This document shows positions 1 to 5,844 of a stretch of DNA of 5,844 nucleotides, piece after piece. Position 1 is the first letter of the stretch; every line of letters starts with the position of its first letter. Both the position numbers and the translations under genes were made by a program. This DNA is from Armatimonadota bacterium (GTDB lineage: Bacteria; Armatimonadota; Fimbriimonadia; Fimbriimonadales; Fimbriimonadaceae): contig JAFAFM010000051.1 in NCBI GenBank assembly GCA_023423495.1, forward strand, positions 1 to 5,844, read 5' to 3'. The notes under the pieces were generated by a model that was not told where the DNA came from, searched no databases, and saw only the letters and a list, made by a program, of their open reading frames with translations.

Positions 1-946
1 GGATGGGATTCTCCGCATCATTCGAGATAAGGATGATGTGACGGTTCAGTTCACCCACGATCTCGGATGTATCCACCTTCATGGGAACTGCCACCGACGT
101 CCCTGGCTGGACCAAAGGAGCAGATCCTGCCGTGACACAGCCACAATCGGGAATCACTTTGAAGGATAGGGGGGCGTTACCCAGGTTTGAGACTTGAACG
201 CTGAATTCGAGTTGTGCACCCTGAATCACAGGTCCCTTCTCGATCTTAATGGGATCGAAACCAACGCTCGGGATGGCTGGAGTTACAGCTTGCTTCTTGT
301 CAACAGCTTCCTTCAGCCTCTTCACTGCCGCCTGGATCGCGTTAATATTTGAGAGTTCGTTGGGGTCGGGATTGGATCGATACTGCATTTGGAGGTCCGA
401 CCGGCCCATTATCGACCCTAGAAACGGGGTGCTGTTAAGTCCAAGGTAGCTACCGACCGCAAAGACGATTTCGTTGTAGAGAGAAACTGCGTTTGTCTTC
501 TCCGTTGGTTTTCCCCGATCAAGTCCGATCACGGCTTCCATGCGAGGCTCTCCGGGATTTTCGCTAAAGAAAACTGCGATGCCTCGTGGCAGTCCGGTTG
601 TGGGATCCTCCGCCAAGGACCTTTCGAAGGAGAAGCGAATGGCCGGGGTGGCGCTTGGCTTGAACGTCAGCCCCGGAATGCGGTTGCTCAAATTGCGGAA
701 AGCTTCGGCGCGAATTTTGTCCCATTCCGGAGCCAGGTTCGCGGGAAGGTTCTTGACATCCCAGTGATAGGTGACCGCCAAAGATGGAGCCAACCGCAGG
801 TTTGCCTTTGCCTGGTCAAACTTACCTTCGACCGTTTGCTTGGCCACCGCTTGAAAGGCGACATGAACATCCGGGTTTGCGCCCGCCGGAAGCATGGGCG
901 ACAAGGATGTCTGGACTGCGGTCAAGAGAAGCACTGCGTTCAGCAT
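1..946 (-). CDS. Secreted protein with a zinc-less matrixin-like domain and a DUF1573-type domain (partial, C-terminus outside window)
   Basis: The frame is open from ATG at 946 to the left edge: 315 codons with no stop. An in-frame TGA lies 18 bases upstream, so this is the first possible ATG. A GAGGT about 12 bases before it is a weak ribosome site. Residues 1-19 form a short hydrophobic signal-like segment with no basic residue. Residues about 56-210 read like an M10A matrixin domain: an N-terminal stretch with LPANL and GLTF, then IRFSF, a GSYLGL segment (165-170), SIM at 178-180 like a Met-turn, and a closing ELSNINAIQ like the usual matrixin end. The HExGHxLGxxH zinc motif is absent: F162, A163, S166 and S172 stand at the H, E, H, H positions, so peptidase activity is unlikely. 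Residues about 226-315 match a DUF1573/Ig-like domain, with SNLGNAPL, CGC at 268-270, QPGTSV and SNDAENP. Such domains occur in envelope and extracellular proteins. Its function is unknown. The coding call is firm; the matrixin relation is read by eye. Confidence 0.88.
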   Translation of the reverse strand, partial: MLNAVLLLTAVQTSLSPMLPAGANPDVHVAFQAVAKQTVEGKFDQAKANLRLAPSLAVTYHWDVKNLPANLAPEWDKIRAEAFRNLSNRIPGLTFKPSATPAIRFSFERSLAEDPTTGLPRGIAVFFSENPGEPRMEAVIGLDRGKPTEKTNAVSLYNEIVFAVGSYLGLNSTPFLGSIMGRSDLQMQYRSNPDPNELSNINAIQAAVKRLKEAVDKKQAVTPAIPSVGFDPIKIEKGPVIQGAQLEFSVQVSNLGNAPLSFKVIPDCGCVTAGSAPLVQPGTSVAVPMKVDTSEIVGELNRHIILISNDAENPI

Positions 947-1119
947 TGGAGAGAAGCTACCTCAGGATGTATACGTCATGACGACGCGAAACATAAGGTG
1001 AGGTTCGAAAAAGAAAAGAGGCCGCCAATGCCGCAAAAGGGGAGAGCAAATCAGCACGGGGCCTCAATTCCTAGTTATGACAAATTTTGAGCCAAATGTG
1101 AAGTGTTTGTTAAAAAGAG
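947..1119. other. Spacer between prfB and the matrixin-like gene
   Basis: These 173 bases hold no convincing gene. In the leftward direction they contain a GC arm pair followed by a T-rich tract (possible prfB terminator, about 1008-1065). Next to the downstream gene are a TATACA hexamer (968-973 on the minus strand) and a perfect 10-base palindrome CGTCATGACG (974-983). The hexamer could be a -10 box, but no good -35 hexamer stands at the right distance. ORFs running rightward through this stretch have no family resemblance and overlap the real gene antisense. Confidence 0.5.
1008..1065 (-). terminator. Possible rho-independent terminator after prfB
   Basis: On the minus strand GAGGCC (1065-1060) can pair with GGCCTC (1023-1018), which is followed at once by TTTTCTTTTT (1017-1008). 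The arms are perfect, but the loop of 36 bases is long for a terminator and contains no clear extension of the stem. It lies 54 bases after the prfB stop and before the start of the next leftward gene, where a terminator would be expected. The T-tract is the stronger part of the evidence. Confidence 0.4.
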
Positions 1120-2233
1120 TTACTCCACAAATGCATCTTCGTCGGGTTTTTGCCGTAAAAATGCCTCGATGAACCCATCGATGTCGCCGTCCATCACTCC
1201 GGTGACATTGCCGGTCTCGTACCCCGTTCGGTGATCTTTGACCATGGTGTAAGGCTGCATGACATAGCTTCGGATTTGCCTTCCCCACTCGGCCGGACCG
1301 CTCACCATGTACTCCTTCATTTTTTCCTGGCTGCTCGCTCGCTCCAATTCGGAAAGCCTTGCCATTAAAACCATCATCGCGCTTGCCCGGTTCGCATGCT
1401 GACTGCGTTCATTTTGACAAGCCACAACAATTCCCGTCGGAATGTGGGTGATCCGGACTGCGCTTTCTGTCTTGTTCACGTGCTGGCCGCCCGCACCTCC
1501 GGCACGAAGCGTTTCGACCTTGAGATCGTCGGGATTGATGTTCACTTCCGATTCCTCGATCTCCGGCAACACTTCGACCTTTGCGAAGGATGTATGTCGG
1601 CGAGCTGCGGCATCGAACGGCGATATGCGGACGAGCCGGTGCACACCGTTTTCGGCCTTGAGGTAGCCATAAGCATTCTCACCCGATACCAAAACCTGGA
1701 TCGAACGGTAACCGGTGACGTCCCCCGGGGTCTCACTTAAGATTTCGAGCTTGAAGTTCCGAAGCTGCGCCCATCGGGAGTACATCCGGAACAAAATTGA
1801 TGCCCAGTCGCAAGCTTCAGAACCACCCGCGCCGGCGTTGATCTCGAGCAACGCGTTACGCCCATCGTGTTCGCCGTTCAGAAGGGTGCGAAGCTCATAG
1901 GCATCCACTTCCTTCAGAAAAGCGATCGCCATTTGGTCGGCCTCACGCTCGAGTTCCTCGCTGGGGTCTTCGCGAAGCATCTCATAAAGCTCCGCAATGT
2001 CCCGTTCAGTCTTTTGAAGGTCCTTCAGGGGCGCAAGGATATTGCGCAAGCGGGAAAGCTTTTGAAAAGTTTTGTTAGCCGCGCTTGGGTCATCCCAGAA
2101 GTCGGCTTGTGAGGATTGCTCCTCTAAATCTTTTATCTCAGACAGGAGTCGAGGCTGGTCAAAGATGACCTCCGATAGCGTCCAGTCTCCCTCGAGCCTT
2201 GGACAGCGCTTCCTGCTGCTCAATGTTCAGCAT
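1120..2233 (-). CDS. prfB: Peptide chain release factor 2 (RF2), expressed by programmed +1 frameshift
   Basis: RF2 ends translation at UGA and UAA codons in the ribosome. The start is ATG at 2233; an in-frame TAG lies 12 bases upstream, so no earlier start is possible. Twenty-four codons (ending in GGHL) are read to CTT TGA, where the ribosome slips +1 past T2161 and continues with DQPRLL to TAA at 1122-1120. The product is 370 residues, the usual RF2 length. In that numbering the stop-codon-recognition motif SPF is at 204-206 and the catalytic GGQ loop, which triggers peptidyl-tRNA hydrolysis, is at 248-250; both are near their places in E. coli RF2. SPF instead of PxT separates it from RF1. 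The N-terminal helical domain contains the family-typical [11 protein letters not shown] plain ORF call would start at 2223 in the second frame and give a false N-terminus of 21 residues. No strong Shine-Dalgarno precedes the start. No gene for the GGQ methyltransferase PrmC is in the window. Confidence 0.97.
2158..2173 (-). promoter_or_regulatory. prfB programmed +1 frameshift site (autoregulatory)
   Basis: The minus strand reads GGA GGT CAT CTT TGA C. The elements are a Shine-Dalgarno-like GGAGGT (2173-2168), one spacer codon, the slippery codon CTT (2164-2162), and the in-frame stop TGA (2161-2159) followed by C. Spacing and order equal the known E. coli prfB site. In that established mechanism, low RF2 lets the ribosome pause at UGA and slip forward, making more RF2; high RF2 ends translation at codon 25. 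Frames on both sides of the site translate into RF2-like sequence, which confirms the site. Confidence 0.96.
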
Positions 2234-2320
2234 AGGGTGACTCTACCCGAAGAAGCTTCGAACATTTCGAGGACAAATTTTGGTCATTGGTGTAGGCTTT
2301 ACTTATTGAAGGAGGGATCT
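2234..2320. promoter_or_regulatory. Divergent intergenic region between prfB and the S8 peptidase gene
   Basis: These 87 bases must hold, or border, the 5' ends of both transcripts. No hexamer pair with good spacing stands out in either direction, so no promoter is placed. On the prfB side two short inverted repeats abut: GGGT/ACCC (2235-2238 with 2245-2248) and CGAAG/CTTCG (2248-2252 with 2256-2260). Both would fold in the prfB leader just before its start codon. The stretch near 2270-2300 is AT-rich. Confidence 0.45.
2309..2316 (+). promoter_or_regulatory. Strong ribosome binding site of the S8 peptidase gene
   Basis: AAGGAGGG contains a full anti-16S core, GGAGG at 2311-2315, five bases before ATG at 2321. 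It fixes the start at 2321 rather than at the much earlier in-frame ATG at 2072, which would lie inside prfB antisense and place 83 meaningless residues before the signal peptide. Confidence 0.9.
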
Positions 2321-3967
2321 ATGGGTCTTCATAGAAAAATCCTGGCCACGTTGGCGATGGCGCTATTGGGCGCGATCGTACATGGCCAGAAGAGTCCAAG
2401 CGTTGAATTCGTGCCGGATGAAATTCTCGTCAAGTTCAAGGGAACGACGTCCGCCTCAACGTATTATGCGAATTTGGCGAACCGGGCCATTGGCGCCCGG
2501 AATCTTCGGGTCATTCCTCGCATCGGAGTGAACCACATCCGCATTCCGAGCGGAATGTCACTGGATGACGCTGTGTTTTATTACCAGCGCATGTCCAACG
2601 TGGAGTACGCGGAAAAGAACGCCAAGAAGAAGCTTCTTTACAATCCAAACGACTCCCAATTCAATACTCAGTACGGGCCACAGAAAGTGAAGTGCCCTGA
2701 GGCTTGGAATATTAGCAAGGGTTCATCCAACGTCATCATTGCGATCGTCGACACCGGCATCGATCTCAATCACGAGGACCTCGTAAACAAGATCGTGCCC
2801 GGATACGACTACTCAGATAACGACAACGATCCGACTGCGTCCGACGATCACGGTGTGCACTGTGCGGGGATTGCTGCCGCCGATACGGACAATGGCAAAG
2901 GCGTGGCCGGAGCGGGATTCAATTCGCGGATCATGCCTCTGAAGATCTTCCCGAACGCGACGGACGCAGTTTCTGCCGCGGCAATCATCCATGCCGCAGA
3001 TAACGGCGCCAAGGTCATCTCCATGAGCTATGGCGCTTACTTTGAATCGACGACCGAGCGTAATGCGATCAATTACGCCTTCAACAAGGGCCTTGTTCTT
3101 GTAGGAGGTGCGGCCAACGACAACATTAACAACCAATTCTTCCCCGGCGCCTTTGACAACGTCATTTGCGTTGGATCAACCGGAACGAACGACGTGAAGT
3201 CGGACTTCAGCAACTTTGGCAACGATTGGGTTGACGTTTGCGCTCCAGGTGAGCACATCTTGAGCACCATCACCGGCGGTTATGCAAATTTCGATGGCAC
3301 ATCGATGTCGACCCCGCTCGTAGCAGGCGTCGTCGCCCTTCTTTGGGCTCAAGCAATTCCGGGAACGACCAATGTCCAAATTCGCCAAGCGCTGGAATCG
3401 ACGACCGATCCCGTCCCCGGCAACTTCTTCAAGTTTGGGAGGGTCAATGCTTTCAAAGCGATTCAATCCCTGGACCCCGGATCAGCGACTCTCAGTGACG
3501 TTACTGCCGTCGACATCTGGACCGGAGCTGGTTCGGCCGGCGTTGCGACTGACCTGAATCTCAGCGACGAAAACTTCTTCGCGGTGACGTCCGCCCCCAC
3601 AAATCTTGGTCAGGTTGGTGGTGCTGTGGTGGACATTGCATTCAACGGTCCTGCGAACAACCTTCGCGAATCCCTAGCGTTGATCGAGGCGAACGGCGCG
3701 AGCGGAAGCAGCGGCCAGGTTTTCCTTTGGGATTACACGAAGAGTAAATATGTGCTGATCAAGGCATTCGCTCTTCGGCCAACCGGCACAAAGCGCGAGC
3801 GTTTATTGCTTCCGAAGGATCTGACGAAGTACGTTTCGGGTGGAAACCTGCGGATGGGTATCCGGGCGATCGGCCCGAACCGCGTACCTCGTACGTGGCC
3901 GAAGGGAGCATTTGAACTCCAACTTGGCTTCGTCCAGGTCTCGACACGCGAAAACTTCAGTAACTAA
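2321..3967 (+). CDS. Secreted subtilisin-family (S8) serine peptidase with an extra C-terminal domain
   Basis: This is a secreted endopeptidase of the thermitase/fervidolysin type, 548 residues. Residues 1-22 are a signal peptide: basic HRK, then the hydrophobic LATLAMALLGAIV. Residues about 27-105 look like a fervidolysin-type propeptide, with VPDEILVKFK and NVEYAEKN, that normally folds and inhibits the enzyme until cleaved. The catalytic domain runs from about 117 to 384. It holds Asp144 in VDTG, His177 in DHGVHCAG, the likely oxyanion Asn266 in GGAANDN, and the nucleophile Ser328 in GTSMSTP, so the full active site is present. Residues about 390-545 form a separate, probably beta-rich domain that I cannot name, containing DLNLSDENFF (411-420). 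The start is set by a strong ribosome site. The gene is divergent from prfB and ends 6 bases before a hairpin terminator, so it is probably a single-gene transcript. The substrate is unknown. Confidence 0.95.
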   Translation: MGLHRKILATLAMALLGAIVHGQKSPSVEFVPDEILVKFKGTTSASTYYANLANRAIGARNLRVIPRIGVNHIRIPSGMSLDDAVFYYQRMSNVEYAEKNAKKKLLYNPNDSQFNTQYGPQKVKCPEAWNISKGSSNVIIAIVDTGIDLNHEDLVNKIVPGYDYSDNDNDPTASDDHGVHCAGIAAADTDNGKGVAGAGFNSRIMPLKIFPNATDAVSAAAIIHAADNGAKVISMSYGAYFESTTERNAINYAFNKGLVLVGGAANDNINNQFFPGAFDNVICVGSTGTNDVKSDFSNFGNDWVDVCAPGEHILSTITGGYANFDGTSMSTPLVAGVVALLWAQAIPGTTNVQIRQALESTTDPVPGNFFKFGRVNAFKAIQSLDPGSATLSDVTAVDIWTGAGSAGVATDLNLSDENFFAVTSAPTNLGQVGGAVVDIAFNGPANNLRESLALIEANGASGSSGQVFLWDYTKSKYVLIKAFALRPTGTKRERLLLPKDLTKYVSGGNLRMGIRAIGPNRVPRTWPKGAFELQLGFVQVSTRENFSN

Positions 3968-3973
3968 TCTCGT

Positions 3974-4020
3974 TAATTCCCTGGGGCGTGTTTCTGCGTC
4001 ACAGGGAATTATTTGTGCAC
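3974..4020 (+). terminator. Rho-independent terminator after the S8 peptidase gene
   Basis: A perfect 10-base inverted repeat, TAATTCCCTG (3974-3983) with CAGGGAATTA (4002-4011), starts 6 bases after the stop codon. After one mismatch, 3985-3988 can pair with 3997-4000, including one G-T wobble, leaving a loop of about 8 bases. The 3' side is followed by TTTG, only a modest T-run. Position and stem length favour a terminator; the weak T-tract keeps confidence moderate. Confidence 0.6.
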
Positions 4021-4042
4021 ATCTTGATGCTTCTTCCAAGAA

Positions 4043-4069
4043 TTGTCGATGTGTGCGATACTATATGAT
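4043..4069 (+). promoter_or_regulatory. Candidate promoter for the propeller-like gene
   Basis: TATGAT at 4064-4069 resembles a -10 box, and TTGTCG at 4043-4048 resembles a -35 box with a short 15-base spacer. An alternative -10 is GATACT (4057-4062) preceded by TGC, as in an extended -10. The following gene needs its own promoter if the terminator at 3974 works. The exact box is uncertain, and the sigma factor of this organism may prefer other sequences. Confidence 0.3.
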
Positions 4070-4074
4070 CGACG

Positions 4075-4093
4075 AAATTGTTGGGGACAATTT
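4075..4093 (+). repeat. Perfect inverted repeat downstream of the candidate promoter
   Basis: AAATTGT (4075-4081) and ACAATTT (4087-4093) form perfect 7-base arms around TGGGG. No T-run follows, so it is unlikely to be a terminator. It lies where transcription from the TATGAT box would begin, as an operator or a 5'-end hairpin would. AATTGT also occurs at 4041-4046. No regulator is known for it. Confidence 0.5.
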
Positions 4094-4168
4094 GGTTGCA
4101 GCTGCGAACTGAATACCGCAGGTGAACCCGTCTTCAAGACTTAAACCTCGCCATCACGATAGAATGCC

Positions 4169-5844
4169 ATGGAAATTCGCTTTATAAAATGGTCCGCGAC
4201 GCTCTTGATTGGAGCGCTCGCTGCGACTTCTCTTAGTCAGTCTGGCAGCGGGTCGACGATCGAACCGTATCGCCAGCTAAATACAGGTCCCGGCGTCGCC
4301 TTCAATACAGGAGACTTCTCTCCGCAGATCAAGGAAAGGTTCGAGTTTACTGCCCGGCCCCTTTCGCCGAACTCCACCCCCAAGGTGATTCCCGCAGGCG
4401 TGGCCAATAACCTTAAGCCAGGCGGAGTTACTACGAAGAAAAACGCCCAGCTTCGTGCACAATTCCCCGGAATCGGGTTCACGGGTTTTGTTCCTCCCGA
4501 TCCAGACTTGGCGGTTGGGCCAAACCATGTTGTGGCGGTCGTTAATAGCGACGTCGCTTTCTTCAACAAAGCAACTGGCCTGAAGACATTCCAGCAACCT
4601 GGCGACGGAACCGGATTCTTCAGTGGAATTGGGGTTACTTCTGACTTCACGTTCGACCCCAAATGCTACTTCGACAAACTATCTCAGCGCTTTTACGTTC
4701 TGTTCCTTGAACTGGGCGATGCTGACAGCAAGTTCCTGCTGGCGGTTTCGGACGACGCCGACCCCAATGGTACGTGGCACAAGTATCGAATCGAAGCCAA
4801 GGTGACAGAAGGCAGCAACACTTGGTGGCTGGACTACCCCGGCTTTGGAATGAACAAGGATGCCCTGGTTTTGACAGGCAACATGTTTCCTCTGGGAGGC
4901 AGCGCCAGTGGAGTATTCACTTCCGTCGCTGTGATACCAAAGGCGCCCCTTTTGACTGGCGGCAACGCGACAGCGAGCTACTTTAAAGACACATCCCTTT
5001 TCACCCTGCAAATGGCGAGAACGGCGGATGCTTCGCAAGCAATCGTTTACGGTGTTGCGGCTTCTTCGACTTCTACGCTCACGATGGTCGCGATGACAAA
5101 TCTGTTGGGGACCCCATCAATGATCAAGACCAACGTGACCGTTCCAACTTATATTCTTCCTTCCGACGTTCCTTCCGGGAACGGCCGACAGTTGGATGGA
5201 TTGGACGGACGACTGTACAACGCGCATTTCCGCGGTGGTCGTTTGGTTACGGCACACACCACAAAGGCAAACGACGGTCGTATGAAGGCTCGCTGGTACG
5301 AGCTTGCCGTGAACAACTGGCCCACTTCGGGAACCCCTGCACTGCGCCAATCCGGCGATGTTTTACTTGCGGGAACCAATACGCACATGCCGGCGATCAA
5401 CACGAACGCCGCGGGCGACATCTCCCTGATCTACAGCCGCAATAACGGCTCTACGAACCCGGACACCTGCATCTCTGTGCGATTTGCCGCTGATCCGCTC
5501 GGAACGATGGGCGCTCCTCAGGTCATTGCAACTTCGGCCGGTGCTTATGGTGGCGCAGGTTTCAACCGATGGGGCGACTACTTCGGGATGGAAATCGATC
5601 CTGTCGATAACCTGACTTTCTGGGGAATTGGCATGGTTGGAATCACGGGCGGCAACTGGACAACCCACATCAACAAGTGGAGCGTTTCCAGTGGCGCTGG
5701 CGCTGTCCTCGTCGATCCAACCGGAGCGAGCCTTATTCAAGGCGTGCTTATGGCGGGCGACTTCAATGCTATTAAGACTTCGGACAATAGCCGCTACAGC
5801 ATCCGGTCCATCCTGATCGACAAAACCGGCCAGGAGACGACGAG
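4169..5844 (+). CDS. Large secreted beta-propeller-like protein of unknown function (partial, C-terminus outside window)
   Basis: The frame is open from ATG at 4169 to the right edge: 558 codons. An in-frame TAG at 4160-4162 excludes an earlier start. No clear Shine-Dalgarno precedes the ATG, unlike the upstream peptidase gene. Residues 1-24 are a signal peptide: basic R4 and K7, then hydrophobic ATLLIGALAA. Residues about 100-505 resemble an unnamed family of bacterial exported proteins with propeller-like, sialidase-like repeats. Landmarks are PPDPDLAVGPNH (109-120), FDPKCYFD (162-169), LAVSDDADPNGTW (191-203), DYPGFGMN (222-229), GGRLVTAHT (356-364), RWYEL (375-379), MPAINTNAAGD (407-417) and RWGDYFGMEIDP (467-478). 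No catalytic site can be named; sialidase activity is not supported because no clear Asp-box SxDxGxTW is visible. From about 517 a new module begins that resembles the C-terminal domain of the S8 peptidase. The fold is inferred from repeat style only. Confidence 0.9.
   Translation, partial: MEIRFIKWSATLLIGALAATSLSQSGSGSTIEPYRQLNTGPGVAFNTGDFSPQIKERFEFTARPLSPNSTPKVIPAGVANNLKPGGVTTKKNAQLRAQFPGIGFTGFVPPDPDLAVGPNHVVAVVNSDVAFFNKATGLKTFQQPGDGTGFFSGIGVTSDFTFDPKCYFDKLSQRFYVLFLELGDADSKFLLAVSDDADPNGTWHKYRIEAKVTEGSNTWWLDYPGFGMNKDALVLTGNMFPLGGSASGVFTSVAVIPKAPLLTGGNATASYFKDTSLFTLQMARTADASQAIVYGVAASSTSTLTMVAMTNLLGTPSMIKTNVTVPTYILPSDVPSGNGRQLDGLDGRLYNAHFRGGRLVTAHTTKANDGRMKARWYELAVNNWPTSGTPALRQSGDVLLAGTNTHMPAINTNAAGDISLIYSRNNGSTNPDTCISVRFAADPLGTMGAPQVIATSAGAYGGAGFNRWGDYFGMEIDPVDNLTFWGIGMVGITGGNWTTHINKWSVSSGAGAVLVDPTGASLIQGVLMAGDFNAIKTSDNSRYSIRSILIDKTGQETT

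Noticed and set aside
764..1090. A rightward open frame of 108 codons spanning the prfB to pseudo-matrixin spacer.
   Set aside because: Over half of it is antisense to the pseudo-matrixin gene. The product is rich in His, Arg and Cys without any metal-binding pattern, and no ribosome site precedes it.
1396..1740. A rightward open frame of 114 codons.
   Set aside because: It lies wholly opposite prfB, which is certain, and its translation shows no family motif.
1079..2282. An 11-base direct repeat, GACAAATTTTG, at 1079-1089 and 2272-2282 on the two sides of prfB, looked at as a possible attachment or insertion scar.
   Set aside because: A few exact 11-base repeats are expected by chance in a window of this length, and prfB is a normal core gene, not an insert.
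2072..2320. An 83-codon N-terminal extension of the S8 peptidase frame.
   Set aside because: It runs antisense through the start of prfB and has no domain. The strong ribosome site at 2309-2316 and the signal peptide both point to ATG 2321.
4237..4662. A leftward open frame of 141 codons.
   Set aside because: It is antisense to the propeller-like gene, whose translation has consistent motifs throughout, and it has no recognisable feature.
5395..5560. Possible sialidase active site in the propeller-like protein.
   Set aside because: The SRNNGST segment only loosely resembles an Asp-box (SxDxGxTW), and no arginine triad can be assigned, so no enzyme activity is claimed.
5363..5740. A leftward open frame of 125 codons.
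   Set aside because: It is antisense to the same secreted protein gene and has no motif or ribosome site that I can see.
1..5844. A defence system, CRISPR array, toxin-antitoxin pair, insertion sequence or prophage.
   Set aside because: No repeats with regular spacing, no transposase or integrase motifs, and no nuclease or toxin pairs were found. The window reads as housekeeping plus exported proteins.

Overview
The window is bacterial: closely packed genes on both strands, Shine-Dalgarno sites, and prfB with its programmed frameshift. GC content is moderate, a little above half by eye. The mix of secreted proteins (a degenerate matrixin-like protein joined to a DUF1573 domain, a thermitase-like S8 peptidase, and a large propeller-like protein) resembles the exported proteomes of Armatimonadota (Fimbriimonas-like) or Planctomycetota. 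That assignment is inferred from style, not from a marker gene comparison, and is tentative.

Layout. Two genes run leftward. prfB (peptide chain release factor 2) occupies 2233 to 1120, and its first 24 codons lie in a different frame from the rest. After a 173-base spacer containing a possible terminator, a secreted protein of unknown function starts at 946 and runs off the left edge. Two genes run rightward. A secreted subtilisin-family serine peptidase (2321-3967) is divergent from prfB across an 87-base spacer. After a hairpin terminator and a 201-base spacer with promoter-like and operator-like sequence, a large secreted propeller-like protein starts at 4169 and runs off the right edge.

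How the genes relate. prfB is a housekeeping translation gene and shows no functional link to the others. The other three products all begin with a signal-peptide-like segment, so they probably act in the envelope or outside the cell. Both rightward genes seem to carry the same kind of C-terminal module, with an SD-centred motif, which suggests a shared export, surface or assembly role. The leftward secreted protein looks like a matrixin metallopeptidase whose zinc-binding residues have all been replaced, followed by a DUF1573 domain.

No tRNA, rRNA, CRISPR array, insertion sequence or phage gene was seen. No gap between genes exceeds about 200 bases.
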